Positions 15,781-25,050 of a stretch of 64,000 bases of DNA are shown in pieces. Source of the DNA: Aquisalimonas sp. (GTDB taxonomy: Bacteria; Pseudomonadota; Gammaproteobacteria; Nitrococcales; Aquisalimonadaceae); the NCBI GenBank assembly GCA_007126095.1, contig SLBZ01000091.1, forward strand, positions 1 to 64,000. Direction: 5' to 3'. The first letter of the stretch is position 1. Each line of letters starts with the position of its first letter. The notes under the pieces are model-generated. The model saw only the letters and a list, made by a program, of their open reading frames with translations, was not told where the DNA came from and did no database searches. A program made the position numbers and the translations under genes.

Positions 15781-18249
15781 ATGTACCCCGCCATCATGCT
15801 TGCCCTGCTGGTGCTTCTGGTCACCGCGCTTTATCGTGGCATCCGCCTCGTCACTGTGACAGCGCTGGTTGCCGCCGCGTTCGCGGCCACCTGGCTGGTT
15901 GGACCTCTGGGTCCTGCGGGGGCGCTGGCCGGCGCGCTGGTGCTGGTGTCGCTGGCGGTGCTCCTCAACGTGCCTGCGCTGCGGCGGCGGGTGCTGACCG
16001 CACCCCTGTTCCGGGCCTTTCGTGCGGTGCTTCCTGCCATGTCCGATACGGAGCGGGAAGCGCTGGAGGCGGGTGACACCTGGTGGGAAGCGGAGCTGTT
16101 CCGCGGGCGCCCCGACTGGCCACAGCTGCTGGATACGCCGTATACCCGCCTCACCGATGAGGAGCAGCGGTTCCTGGATGAGGATACCGGCGCCCTCTGT
16201 GCCATGCTCGACGAATGGCAGATCCATTTCGAGGACAAGGACCTGCCGCCGGAGGTGTGGGCGTTCATCCGCGAACGGGGCTTCTTCGGCATGCTGATCC
16301 GCAAGGAGCATGGCGGCCTGGGCTTCTCGGCCCAGGCCCAGTCCATGGTGGTGTCGAAGATCGCGACCCGATCGGTGACCGCGGCCGTGACCGTGATGGT
16401 GCCCAACTCCCTGGGCCCGGGCGAACTCCTTCAGCACTACGGCACCGCCGAGCAGCAGGCCTACTGGCTGCCGCGTCTGGCGCGCGGTGAGGAAACGCCC
16501 TGCTTCGGTCTGACCGGCCCCGAAGTGGGTTCGGACGCCGGCGCGATCCCCGACACCGGCGTGGTGTGCCGCCGCACCGTCAATGGCGAATCCGTTCTCG
16601 GCATCGAGCTCACCTTCGACAAGCGCTACATCACCCTGGCTCCGGTGGCGACCGTCATCGGGCTGGCGTTCCGCCTGCTGGACCCGGACGGGCTTCTCGG
16701 CGACGGCACCACCACGGATTACGGCATCACCTGTGCGCTGGTGCCCGGCGACGCAGACGGCCTGGAGATCGGTCGCCGGCACTACCCCGGTGGCGCCTTC
16801 ATGAATGGCCCCCTCCGCGGGCGCAACGTGTTCGTGCCCGTGGACGCCATCATTGGCGGTCCGGCCATGGCCGGTGCGGGCTGGCGCATGCTGGTGGAGT
16901 GCCTGTCCGCCGGGCGTGGCATCTCGTTGCCGGCACTGGCCACCGCCACCGGCAAGGGGTTGTATGGTGCCACCGGCGCCTACACGGCGATCCGTCGCCA
17001 GTTCAACGTCCCCATTGGCCGCTTCGAAGGCGTCCAGGAGGCCATGGGCCGGATCGGCGGGCTGACCTACACGCTCGAGGCCAGTCGCACCCTCACCGCC
17101 ACCGCATTGGATCGGTGTTCCCCGGGCGTCATCACGGCGCTGTTGAAGTACCACAGCACCGAGATGATGCGGCAGGTCGTGACCGACGCCATGGATATCC
17201 ACGGCGGCCGCGGCGTCATCATGGGGCCGCGCAACTACCTGGCCATTCCCTGGCAGCAGCTTCCCGTGGCCATCACCGTGGAGGGCGCCAACATCATGAC
17301 CCGCAGTCTGATGATCTTCGGGCAGGGCGCCATCCGCTGCCATCCGTACGTCTATCCGGAAATGGAGGCGACCCGCGACAACGACCTGGAGCGCTTCGAC
17401 AGGCTGTTCTGGGCCCACGCCGGCTATACCATCAATCGAGGCGTCCGCGCGTGGGGGCTGGCCCTCACCGGCGCGAGGCTGGCGCAGACGCCCGTCTCCG
17501 GTCCCCTCAAAGGCTACTACCGGGACGTGGAGCGTCTCTCTGCCGCTCTGTCGTTCTGCTCCGACGTGGCCATGAGCACTTTGGGGGGCAGCCTCAAGCT
17601 CAGGGAATCCACCTCGGCGCGGCTCGGTGACATGCTCTCGCAGCTCTATCTAGCGACTGCGGTGCTGAAGTACTACGAGACCTACGGTCGGGACTCCGAC
17701 GATCATTTGCCTCACGCCCGCTGGGCGCTCGACCACGCACTGAGTCGTGCCGGCGAGGCGCTGGACGCGTTCTGCCGCAACTATCCGAAACCGCTGGTCG
17801 GCCGATTGCTGGCGTGGGTGGTGCTGCCCTTCGGGCAGCCCTGGAAGCGCCCGGCCGACGCGCTCAACGGCCAGATCGCAGATCTCATGATGCGCCCCAA
17901 CGCCGTCTCCGAGGTCCTGCGTGGGCACATCTACGTGGGAGACCGTGCCACCGACCCCACGGGCCAGTTGCTGAAGACGTTCGAGCAGTTGCAGAGGGTG
18001 GGTCCGGCGTACGAGCGTTTCCTCAAGGCGGTATCCCGTGGCCGGATCAACGGTGCGGACCTGGATGCCCAGCTCGTGGACGCGGTGCGCGAGAAGATCA
18101 TCGGCACGGTGGATGCGGACGCGATCCGGGCCTACGACGCCCTGCGGCGCGAGGCCATACACACCGACGACTTCGATGCCGAGTACGTCCGCGACCCACT
18201 GGCCTTCCGGCGCGACGGCGTCGAGGCGAGCGCGCGGCACGCCGTGTGA
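15781..18249 (+). CDS. fadE: Acyl-CoA dehydrogenase, FadE type
   Basis: The 822-residue protein matches FadE (about 814 in E. coli), which catalyses the first step of fatty acid beta-oxidation at the inner membrane using FAD. Two N-terminal hydrophobic segments (residues 1-60) precede the dehydrogenase domain. Seen motifs include GFFGMLIRKEHGGLGFSA, CFGLTGPEVGSDAG and the DIHGGRGVIMGPRNYL stretch, then a C-terminal extension special to the FadE family (DUF1974). A GGAG ribosome site precedes the ATG. It stands alone, opposite an AraC-type regulator. Confidence 0.95.
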   Translation: MYPAIMLALLVLLVTALYRGIRLVTVTALVAAAFAATWLVGPLGPAGALAGALVLVSLAVLLNVPALRRRVLTAPLFRAFRAVLPAMSDTEREALEAGDTWWEAELFRGRPDWPQLLDTPYTRLTDEEQRFLDEDTGALCAMLDEWQIHFEDKDLPPEVWAFIRERGFFGMLIRKEHGGLGFSAQAQSMVVSKIATRSVTAAVTVMVPNSLGPGELLQHYGTAEQQAYWLPRLARGEETPCFGLTGPEVGSDAGAIPDTGVVCRRTVNGESVLGIELTFDKRYITLAPVATVIGLAFRLLDPDGLLGDGTTTDYGITCALVPGDADGLEIGRRHYPGGAFMNGPLRGRNVFVPVDAIIGGPAMAGAGWRMLVECLSAGRGISLPALATATGKGLYGATGAYTAIRRQFNVPIGRFEGVQEAMGRIGGLTYTLEASRTLTATALDRCSPGVITALLKYHSTEMMRQVVTDAMDIHGGRGVIMGPRNYLAIPWQQLPVAITVEGANIMTRSLMIFGQGAIRCHPYVYPEMEATRDNDLERFDRLFWAHAGYTINRGVRAWGLALTGARLAQTPVSGPLKGYYRDVERLSAALSFCSDVAMSTLGGSLKLRESTSARLGDMLSQLYLATAVLKYYETYGRDSDDHLPHARWALDHALSRAGEALDAFCRNYPKPLVGRLLAWVVLPFGQPWKRPADALNGQIADLMMRPNAVSEVLRGHIYVGDRATDPTGQLLKTFEQLQRVGPAYERFLKAVSRGRINGADLDAQLVDAVREKIIGTVDADAIRAYDALRREAIHTDDFDAEYVRDPLAFRRDGVEASARHAV

Positions 18250-18353
18250 TGCCGGGGGCGATAACCACACCGACGGGGAGGAGACCCTAGGGATGCGCAA
18301 GTCGAGCGGGCTGGTATGCGGGCAGGCAGTGTCAAGAATGCCGACAGTCCCCG

Positions 18354-19073
18354 CTAGTGCCAGTACAGCGGCAGGTCGATGGCCACCTCGGTTGCTGGTC
18401 GTTCGCGGTCCCGCAGTGCCGGGCCGTAGCGCTCCTCGGCCTTGCGCTGAAAATAGGCGCGGTTGTCGCCCACAAGGCCGCCGGCGGTGGCATGGGCGAC
18501 CACGCCGAGCGTGTAGGGGAACGAGTCGGGGTCGACGGCACGACTTCCCTGGATGCCTCGGTTGTACGCCGTGATCAGCTCGCGCCACGTCATGTTGGTG
18601 CGGGAATTCAGTCGGTCCAGGAAGCACACCCCGACGCGGATGTTCCATCTGTCATCGTGAATCAGCCGGGCGATGACTTCCTCTTCGGTGCGGAAGCTTC
18701 CCAGCTCGGGGCAATGCTCCAGGGCGTCGTACGCGGCGCGGAGTTGCAGTTGCATCACGCCGTAGGAGCGGCGCCCGAAACCGTTGCTGCGGTCGCCTAC
18801 CTTGTGGTCGGTACCTGCCGAGGACTCCTGGAGGAGAATGGACGCGGTGGTGACCGCCAGGTTTCGTTTCATGCCCTCATGCCATGCGTAGACCAGAAGG
18901 TCGTGCTGCCGTTCGGTCATCCCCGGCGGGATCGGGTCGGCCACCGTGGCATGGCCGGGCGACGCCACCATGGCGACGGCGACGACCAGCGGCCTGAGCC
19001 ACCGCCGGGGAATGCCAGAGCCGTAGCGGGTGGGTGACGGGCACAGCGACGGGGCGGTGGATGCGGGTGCCAT
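18354..19073 (-). CDS. Exported lytic-transglycosylase-like (SLT fold) protein
   Basis: The 239-residue product has a long basic N-region and a hydrophobic segment (residues 27-38) ending at SPGHA, consistent with export. The mature part carries the SLT pattern: ILLQESSAG (candidate catalytic E83), YGVMQLQLRAA in place of the usual GLMQL, and a later ITAYNRG. Such enzymes cleave peptidoglycan glycan strands in the periplasm. I chose the ATG with AGGAG 8 bases upstream; an in-frame start at 19190 would add a non-signal-like leader. The region between SSAG and YGVMQ is variant, so a muramidase-related but specialised activity is possible. Confidence 0.75.
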   Translation of the reverse strand: MAPASTAPSLCPSPTRYGSGIPRRWLRPLVVAVAMVASPGHATVADPIPPGMTERQHDLLVYAWHEGMKRNLAVTTASILLQESSAGTDHKVGDRSNGFGRRSYGVMQLQLRAAYDALEHCPELGSFRTEEEVIARLIHDDRWNIRVGVCFLDRLNSRTNMTWRELITAYNRGIQGSRAVDPDSFPYTLGVVAHATAGGLVGDNRAYFQRKAEERYGPALRDRERPATEVAIDLPLYWH

Positions 19074-19303
19074 GGCGTGAACTCCTGCGTAATCGACGGG
19101 CACGGCAGCGCTTTTTTTGATTGTCGCGAGCCGCGGGCCGACCGTATGCAGCTTCGTTGCCAACTCGCCGAACCTGTATCGGTAACACACGGTTAGCTGC
19201 TGAATTGAATCAGGAGTCTTATCTCTTTATCCGTAAGGTGTAAAGAATTTCGACAAGCGCCGGGCACTCGCAGGGCATATGACGGCGTCTCGGAGGGAGA
19301 GAT

Positions 19304-19379
19304 TGGTGGGTCGTGCAGGATTCGAACCTGCGACCAGCGGATTAAAAGTCCGATGCTCTACCAACTGAGCTAACGACCC
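19304..19379 (-). tRNA. tRNA-Lys (anticodon TTT)
   Basis: The 76-base gene folds as a full cloverleaf on the minus strand: acceptor GGGTCGT pairing with ACGACCC, D-arm AGCTCAGTTGGTAGAGC, anticodon loop CTTTTAA with TTT, T-arm with GGTTCGAACC, and an encoded CCA end. It sits just upstream of queC on the same strand as the tol-que block. Confidence 0.98.
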
Positions 19380-19438
19380 AACCGCCGCGAATCATACCCA
19401 AACTAATCTGACTGTCAAACCTTGGGGCATGATCGCGT

Positions 19439-20137
19439 TCACCGCGCTTCGGCGTCGGGCCGGTAGCGTGTGGGGTCGGTGACGCCGGCTTCTCGGAAAC
19501 CGGCGGCCCGCAGGCGGCAGGAGTCGCACACGCCGCAGGCACGGCCCTGATCATCAGCCTGGTAGCACGAGACGGTGCGGCTGTAGTCGACACCCAGCGC
19601 CAGGCCGCGCCGAATGATTTCGGCCTTGCTCATGTCGCTCAGGGGCGCGTGGATGCGGAAACGCTGATCGCTTTCGGTGCCGGCCCGGGTGGCCAGGTTG
19701 GCTGTGGTCTCGAACGCGCGGATGAAGTCCGGCCGGCAGTCGGGGTACCCGGAGTAGTCGACGGCGTTGACGCCGATGAACAGGTCGAATGCGCCGACCA
19801 CTTCGGCGTAGCCCAGTGCCAGCGACAGAAACACGGTATTACGGGCCGGCACGTAGGTGACCGGAATGCCATCGGCGGGCGTCTCGGGGACGTCGATGGC
19901 GCTGTCGGTGAGCGCGGAGCCGCCGATGGCCCCCAGATCCAGGGTGACGCGCCGGTGCTCGTGGGCGCCCCGGGCGGCGATGGCATCGCAGGCGGCGAGC
20001 TCAGAGCGGTGGCGCTGGCCGTAGTCGAAACTGATGGCGTGGCACCGGTAGCCGAGGTCCGCAGCCATGGCGAGCACCGTGGCCGAGTCGAGCCCTCCGG
20101 AGAGCAGAATGATGGCGGGAGGCTGCGGGCTGCCCAT
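19439..20137 (-). CDS. queC: 7-cyano-7-deazaguanine (preQ0) synthase
   Basis: The 232-residue enzyme uses ATP and ammonia to turn 7-carboxy-7-deazaguanine into preQ0 in queuosine synthesis. The PP-loop SGGLDS is at residues 13-18, and a C-terminal zinc site is formed by the cysteines in SCYQ, CGVCDSC. The ATG lies one base after the queE stop codon, so the two are translated together. Length is usual. The end is near tRNA-Lys; queuosine itself is placed in tRNAs for Asp, Asn, His and Tyr, not Lys. Confidence 0.96.
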   Translation of the reverse strand: MGSPQPPAIILLSGGLDSATVLAMAADLGYRCHAISFDYGQRHRSELAACDAIAARGAHEHRRVTLDLGAIGGSALTDSAIDVPETPADGIPVTYVPARNTVFLSLALGYAEVVGAFDLFIGVNAVDYSGYPDCRPDFIRAFETTANLATRAGTESDQRFRIHAPLSDMSKAEIIRRGLALGVDYSRTVSCYQADDQGRACGVCDSCRLRAAGFREAGVTDPTRYRPDAEAR

Positions 20138-20138
20138 G

Positions 20139-20801
20139 TCAGCGGCCGGGGACGTCGCCCCAGAGCAGCTTGTGCAACTGGAGCTGGAATCGCACGGGCA
20201 GGGCGTCGGCAACCACCCAGTCGGCCAGGTCGCGACCGGAGAGCTGGCCGAAGCTCGGCGAGAACAGCACCTCGCAACGATCCGCAAGCGCATGCTCGTC
20301 GAGCACCGCTCGCGCCCAGTCGTAGTCGGCGCGGTCGCAGATCACGAACTTGACCTGATCGTTCGGCTCCAGCAACTCGATGTTCGACCACAGGTTGCGT
20401 CCGGACTCCCCCGATGCCGGGGTTTTCAGGTCGACCACCCGGCTCACGCGACTGTCGATGCCGCTGATGTCCATGGCGCCGGAGGTCTCGATCGACACCT
20501 CGTAATCGGCGTCCACCAGTGCCTGTAGCAGGGCGAGGCAGCCCTTGCGCTGGGCCAGCGGTTCGCCGCCGGTCACCGTGACGTGCCGGCTGCCGTAGCG
20601 CTGTACCTCGGCCATGATCTCGGGCAGTGATCGGTTGTCACCGCCGTGGAAGGCGTAGGCGGTGTCGCAGTAGTGGCAACGCAGCGGGCAGCCGGTGAGG
20701 CGCACGAACACGGTGGGCCAGCCCACACTGCGCGCCTCGCCCTGCAGGGAGTGGAAGATCTCGGTGATGCGCAGCCGCGCGGTGTCGCTTGTCTCGTTCA
20801 T
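20139..20801 (-). CDS. queE: 7-carboxy-7-deazaguanine synthase (radical SAM)
   Basis: The 220-residue radical SAM enzyme rearranges 6-carboxytetrahydropterin to the deazaguanine core of queuosine. The iron-sulfur cysteines are C38, C42 and C45 in [11 protein letters not shown], the CxxxCxxC arrangement of the superfamily, followed by VTGGEPL. It lies 9 bases after cpoB and one base before queC at the end of the Tol-Pal block, an order common in gammaproteobacteria. queD is not in the window. Confidence 0.95.
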   Translation of the reverse strand: MNETSDTARLRITEIFHSLQGEARSVGWPTVFVRLTGCPLRCHYCDTAYAFHGGDNRSLPEIMAEVQRYGSRHVTVTGGEPLAQRKGCLALLQALVDADYEVSIETSGAMDISGIDSRVSRVVDLKTPASGESGRNLWSNIELLEPNDQVKFVICDRADYDWARAVLDEHALADRCEVLFSPSFGQLSGRDLADWVVADALPVRFQLQLHKLLWGDVPGR

Positions 20802-20810
20802 GGTTGCCGC

Positions 20811-21629
20811 TCAGCGGCCTTCGTCGTCCATCTGTTCGAGGCGGTTGGCGGCCAGGTTGGCGACCGTGCTGTCGGGGTACTCGTCGCGTACCGACTGCAG
20901 CAGCTCGCGGGCCTCGCCCCATTCTTCCCGCTCGTAGTGTATGTACCCGGCCTTGAGCATGGCATCGGCGTGTTTGCCGCTGTCCGGCGTGTCGATCAGG
21001 GTCCGGAAATGCTCCATGGCTTCATCGAACTCGCGCACCACGTAGTGCGTTTCGGCGAGCCAGTAGCGGGCATTGTCGGCGTAGTCGCCGTCGCCGTGGT
21101 CGTCCAGGATCTCCTGGAACCCTGCGCCGGCTTCCGCGTAATCGCCGTCGCGAAGCTTATCAAAAGCGCGGGAGTAGATCTCGGCCGCGGTGGATGTATC
21201 CCGTTCCGCTTCCGCAGCGGCCTCGTCGTCCATCAGGGCGTCGTCATCGTCAACGGCGGCGTCCAGGGCTGGCGTATCGGCGACGTCTTCACCCGCTCCT
21301 CCGGCGACGCCCGACTGCTCCAGTTCCAGAACGCGATCGTCCAGATCCTCGAAGAGGTTGCGTTGCTGCCGGTTGACCTCCTCGATCTGTCGCTCCAGGG
21401 ACTCGATCTCGCCGATGAGCCGTGAGACCTCCCGCTGCAGTCGCTCCTGGCGGTTGCTGAGCTCGGCCAGCGCCCGGGAGTCCAGCACGCGCTCCAGCCG
21501 GTCCATGCGGCGTTCCAGATCGTCGTCGGCGCCGGCCGTGCCGGGAGCGGTCAGAGACACGGCCAGCAGCAGGCCCAGACAGGCCGCGGGGACGGATCGC
21601 TTGGTGGTGTTGTTCACAACGGGGATCAT
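20811..21629 (-). CDS. cpoB: Cell division coordinator CpoB (Tol-Pal system protein YbgF)
   Basis: The 272-residue protein has a signal peptide (hydrophobic residues 15-30, cleavage near TAGA), a coiled-coil trimerisation segment (about 38-95), an acidic linker, and C-terminal TPR repeats (about 145-265, with YWLAETHYVVREFDEA and ADAMLKAGYIHY). CpoB works in the periplasm with TolA and penicillin-binding protein 1B to coordinate septal wall synthesis and outer-membrane constriction. It follows pal. The linker is very Asp/Glu rich, like other exported proteins here. Confidence 0.93.
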   Translation of the reverse strand: MIPVVNNTTKRSVPAACLGLLLAVSLTAPGTAGADDDLERRMDRLERVLDSRALAELSNRQERLQREVSRLIGEIESLERQIEEVNRQQRNLFEDLDDRVLELEQSGVAGGAGEDVADTPALDAAVDDDDALMDDEAAAEAERDTSTAAEIYSRAFDKLRDGDYAEAGAGFQEILDDHGDGDYADNARYWLAETHYVVREFDEAMEHFRTLIDTPDSGKHADAMLKAGYIHYEREEWGEARELLQSVRDEYPDSTVANLAANRLEQMDDEGR

Positions 21630-21715
21630 GGATCGTCACCTGTGAAAGCTGGCGACGATGACCGCGCGCCATCGCCGCTCAGGGATATCCCGGGGCAGTG
21701 CCCCGGGGTCAGTCC

Positions 21716-22288
21716 TCAGTAGACCAGCTCGGCCCGGCGGTTCTGCTGGTAGGCTTCCTCGTCGCTGCCGCTGGCAACCGGATTCTCTTCACCGTAGCTC
21801 ACCACCTCGAGCTGGTCCTCGGAAGCGCCGCTCAGTACGAGAATGCGCTTGACCGATTCGGCACGGCGTTCGCCCAGGGCCAGGTTGTATTCCCGCGCAC
21901 CACGCTCATCGGTATGGCCCTCGATGGTGACCTGCTGGTTCGGATGATCCGACAGGAATTCACCGTGGGCTTCCAGTATCGCCATATCGTCGTCGCGGAT
22001 GTCGCTGCTGTCAAAAGCGAAGTAGACGGTTCGCTCGGAGATCGGGCTGTCGGGGTCTTCCAGTGCCGCTTCCAGGGCTTCGCCTTCCAGAGCCCCCCGC
22101 TCGCGGGCCGCACGGGCCTCCGCAGCGCGCCGTTCCTCTTCGTCCAGGGCCGCCATTTCCTCTTCGGTCAGCTCATCGTCCTGGTCTTCCACCCGTTCTT
22201 CGTCTTCGCCCGGTGTGGCGCAACCGGCAAGGACCAGCGCGAAAGCGGCGGCGAGAAGCCAGGGGGCAAACCGTTTGCTATGCATCAT
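21716..22288 (-). CDS. pal: Peptidoglycan-associated lipoprotein
   Basis: The 190-residue lipoprotein has a signal peptide ending in the lipobox LAGC (C23), a strongly acidic linker (residues 27-75) and a C-terminal OmpA-type peptidoglycan-binding domain with TIEGHTDERG and LGERRAESV. It anchors the outer membrane to the wall and interacts with TolB. The acidic, Glu-rich linker is longer than in E. coli Pal (173 residues) and may reflect salt adaptation. It is located between tolB and cpoB, as usual. Confidence 0.97.
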   Translation of the reverse strand: MMHSKRFAPWLLAAAFALVLAGCATPGEDEERVEDQDDELTEEEMAALDEEERRAAEARAARERGALEGEALEAALEDPDSPISERTVYFAFDSSDIRDDDMAILEAHGEFLSDHPNQQVTIEGHTDERGAREYNLALGERRAESVKRILVLSGASEDQLEVVSYGEENPVASGSDEEAYQQNRRAELVY

Positions 22289-22327
22289 CGTGTATACCTC
22301 TCACGTTCAATCATCGTTGTAATGGTT

Positions 22328-23617
22328 CTACTGCGGTGACCAGGCCGGTTCCCGCAGCGTGCGACCTTCCGTGGCCATAATGTGGCGCGCCTCGCCATAC
22401 ATGGAGGCCGTACCGAGAACGCCAACGCCATCCTGGCGAGTGGCGTAGACCAGCAACGCACCGTTGGGTGCAAAGCTCGGGCTTTCGTCGTGGGGCCCTT
22501 CGCTGACCACCCGGAACCGGTCGCGGTTGAGATCCTGCACCGCGATGCGGAAGCCGTCGTCAGTGCGGTGGACCATGGCCAGTTGTTCGCCGTCCGGGGA
22601 GATGTCCGGAGAGGCGTTGTAGGTGCCTTCGTAGGTGATGCGCTCCACGTTGCCGCCGTCGGCGTCGGCTCGGAATATATTCGGGTTGCCGGCGCGGTCG
22701 GAGGTGAAATAGATGCTTTCGCCGTCGGGGCTCCAGGCCGCTTCCGTGTCGATGCTGTAGTGGTTGGTGATCTGCGTTGTGGAGCCGGTCTCCACGTCCA
22801 GCGCGTAGATGTCGGTCTGGCCATCCTTGGACAGAGTCACCGCCAGCGTGTTGCCTTCCGGGGACCAGGCCGGCGCACTGTTCAGGCCCCGAAAGCTGGC
22901 GATGTTGTCACGCTCGCCGGTGCGGATGTTCTGCACGAAGATCTCCGAGCGGCGACCCTCGAAGGAGACGTAGGCCAGGCGTTCCCGGTCCGGCGCCCAG
23001 GCCGGGGAGAGCAGCGGTTCGGAGGAGGTCAGGATCGACTGTGGGTCGTGCCCGTCGGCGTCTGCGACGATCAGTTCGAATTCCCTTTCCTCCCCGCTTT
23101 CGTTGATCGCCACATAGGCCACCATGGTGTTGAAGGCGCCGGGGCGGTCCAGCAGCTCCTCGTGGATGCTGTCGCTGATGACGTGGGCCACCGCGCGCAG
23201 GGAGCCGGGCTGGACCCGGAAGGAGCGGCCAAGCATGCGGTCGCCGGTGAACACGTCCAGCAGCTCGAAGCGGACCTGGAAGTTGTCGCCGTCGCGCCGG
23301 GTTTCCCCCACCACCAGATTGTCGACCCCGAGGGCACGCCAGTTCTCGTAGCGCACGTCATCGCTGCGGGTCGGGTTGTCGATGAACTCCTCCTGGGGCA
23401 GCGGATCGAACTGGCCGCTGCGCAGCAGGTTGTTGCGGATGATGGTGGCGATGTCCTCAGGTGGCGCATCGCCATCGTCACCGAACTCGGCGACGGCGAT
23501 GGGCAGCGCCGCTTCTGCGCCCTGGGTGATCTCCACTACGAGTTCCGCTTTTGCCAACCCGGGAAGAAACCCGAGGGTGAGCGCGGCGGCGGCCAGTGCT
23601 TTCAATCGTGGATGCAT
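22328..23617 (-). CDS. tolB: Tol-Pal system periplasmic protein TolB
   Basis: The 429-residue protein has a signal peptide (to about LAKAE, residue 25), an N-terminal TolB domain of about 140 residues, and a beta-propeller whose blades show repeated PxWSPDG-type motifs (LLSPAWAPD, APAWSPEGN, EAAWSPDGES, NASPDISPDGEQ). It links Pal and TolA in the periplasm during outer-membrane constriction. Length matches the family (430). It starts 2 bases after the tolA stop, so translation is probably coupled. Confidence 0.97.
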   Translation of the reverse strand: MHPRLKALAAAALTLGFLPGLAKAELVVEITQGAEAALPIAVAEFGDDGDAPPEDIATIIRNNLLRSGQFDPLPQEEFIDNPTRSDDVRYENWRALGVDNLVVGETRRDGDNFQVRFELLDVFTGDRMLGRSFRVQPGSLRAVAHVISDSIHEELLDRPGAFNTMVAYVAINESGEEREFELIVADADGHDPQSILTSSEPLLSPAWAPDRERLAYVSFEGRRSEIFVQNIRTGERDNIASFRGLNSAPAWSPEGNTLAVTLSKDGQTDIYALDVETGSTTQITNHYSIDTEAAWSPDGESIYFTSDRAGNPNIFRADADGGNVERITYEGTYNASPDISPDGEQLAMVHRTDDGFRIAVQDLNRDRFRVVSEGPHDESPSFAPNGALLVYATRQDGVGVLGTASMYGEARHIMATEGRTLREPAWSPQ

Positions 23618-23619
23618 GA

Positions 23620-24609
23620 TTATCCGTCCGGGTTGAATCGGAAAACGAAATGCTCGAGGCCAGCGCGCTGGAAGACCTCTTCATCGTCAGGGACCGTCAA
23701 TGGCGAGGCGCGCCGGATAGCATTCTCGGCGGAGCGGTCGAAGGACGAGCTGCCGCTGCTGCGCGCCACCTCGGTGCTGACCACTTCCCCGTTGGGCCGC
23801 AGGCGGACGCGCACGTCGGTCACCAGCCCCTCATCGGTGCCGGGTGGTCGTGACCAGGCGCTCTCCACCTCGCGCTGCCAGATGCTCTGCAAACGGGTGG
23901 TCTCACGTTCTGCACGGCGGGCAAGCTGCTCTTCCCGCGCCTGCCGCTGGAGCTCCTCCTCGCGCTCACGCTGCGCTTCTTCCTCGGCACGCTGACGTGC
24001 CTCTTCCTCTTCCTGGCGGCGGCGCTCCTCTTCCTCGGCCTGCCGCTGCCGTTCCGCCTCTTCTTCCTGTTCCTGACGCCGCTGCTCCTCTTCCTCCTGG
24101 CGGCGACGTTCTTCCTCGGCCTCCTGCCGGCGTCGTTCCTCCTCGGCTTCCTGGCGGCGGCGCTCTTCCTCTTCGGCCTGGCGCTGGGCTTCCTCTTCCG
24201 CCCGGCGCTGCTCCTCGGCCTCCTGGCGTTGCCGTTCGGCCTCGGCTTCCCGTGCTGCCTGCTCCTCGGCTTCCTGCTGTTGCCGCCGCTCTTCTTCCTG
24301 GCGTTGGCGCTCTTCCTCTTCGCGCTGGCGCTGCTCCTCTTCCTCGCGCTGCCGTTGTGCCTCGGCTTCTGCTTCCCGCTCCGCCTGCCGCTGAGCCTCC
24401 TCGGCGGCACGCTGGCGTTCGCGCATGGGCTCCAGCGCCGTGTCCTCGTCGATGGCGAGGGCGTTGATGACGTCCGGCGGCTCTTCGTGCTCCTGGGTCA
24501 CCATCGGGCCGCTGAACTGGACGAGAAACAGGCCGAACAGCGCCGCGTGCGCCACGGTCGAATAGATCACGTAGCGTGCGGCGGACAGTTTCGCGAGCCA
24601 GTCTGCCAT
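23620..24609 (-). CDS. tolA: Cell envelope integrity protein TolA
   Basis: The 329-residue protein has one N-terminal membrane helix (about 13-32), a long coiled-coil spacer (about 62-238) and a globular C-terminal TonB/TolA-like domain (about 240-329, with LRPNGEVVSTEVARSSG). It spans the periplasm and passes proton-motive force from TolQR to TolB-Pal. The spacer is made almost only of Glu, Arg, Gln and some Ala, with near-repeats of EEERRRQEA, unlike the Ala/Lys-rich helix of E. coli. It ends 6 bases from tolR and next to tolB. Confidence 0.95.
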   Translation of the reverse strand: MADWLAKLSAARYVIYSTVAHAALFGLFLVQFSGPMVTQEHEEPPDVINALAIDEDTALEPMRERQRAAEEAQRQAEREAEAEAQRQREEEEQRQREEEERQRQEEERRQQQEAEEQAAREAEAERQRQEAEEQRRAEEEAQRQAEEEERRRQEAEEERRRQEAEEERRRQEEEEQRRQEQEEEAERQRQAEEEERRRQEEEEARQRAEEEAQREREEELQRQAREEQLARRAERETTRLQSIWQREVESAWSRPPGTDEGLVTDVRVRLRPNGEVVSTEVARSSGSSSFDRSAENAIRRASPLTVPDDEEVFQRAGLEHFVFRFNPDG

Positions 24610-24615
24610 CGCTGA

Positions 24616-25047
24616 TCAGTCGTCCGATGGTGGTCGGGTCATGAGGCCCACCTGTGGCACGCCGGCCTGCTGCAGCATGGACATGGTATCGAGCACTCGC
24701 CCGTAGGGCACCTGTTCGTCGCCGCGCACGAGCACGGGTGTGTCCGGGCTGTTGCGCATGACCCGGCTCACCAGGTCGACGACGTCGCTGGCACCGACGG
24801 GCTCGTCCGGGTCCGTCCCGATACTGACCAGCAGTTCCCCGTCGCGGTTCACCGTGACGATCACGGGATCGTCCTCCTCCGGCGGCAGGGGCTCGGCTTC
24901 GATCCGGGGCAGATCCACGTCGACGCCCTGATAGAGCAGCGGCGCGGTCACCATGAAGATCACCAGCAGTACCAGCATCACGTCGATGTAGGGCACCACG
25001 TTGATCTCGGACATGGGTTTGCGTTTGGCGCGGTAGGCGCGGCGCAT
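24616..25047 (-). CDS. tolR: Tol-Pal system proton channel protein TolR
   Basis: The 143-residue ExbD/TolR protein has one membrane helix with the proton-conducting Asp (D22 in VPYIDVMLVLLVIF) and a periplasmic domain. With TolQ it forms the ion-driven motor that energises TolA. Start and stop are within a few bases of tolQ and tolA, in the standard operon order. Length is normal. Confidence 0.96.
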   Translation of the reverse strand: MRRAYRAKRKPMSEINVVPYIDVMLVLLVIFMVTAPLLYQGVDVDLPRIEAEPLPPEEDDPVIVTVNRDGELLVSIGTDPDEPVGASDVVDLVSRVMRNSPDTPVLVRGDEQVPYGRVLDTMSMLQQAGVPQVGLMTRPPSDD

Positions 25048-25050
25048 GGT

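Noticed and set aside
15745..17418. 557-codon open frame antisense to fadE
   Set aside because: It mirrors the third-position GC bias of fadE, has His/Gly/Gln-rich composition without any family motif, and lies wholly opposite a secure gene.
24229..24615. Very hydrophobic Leu/Phe-rich frame resembling a membrane protein
   Set aside because: It is the complement of the Glu/Arg/Gln codons of the TolA coiled coil; the membrane-like look is an artefact of that repeat.
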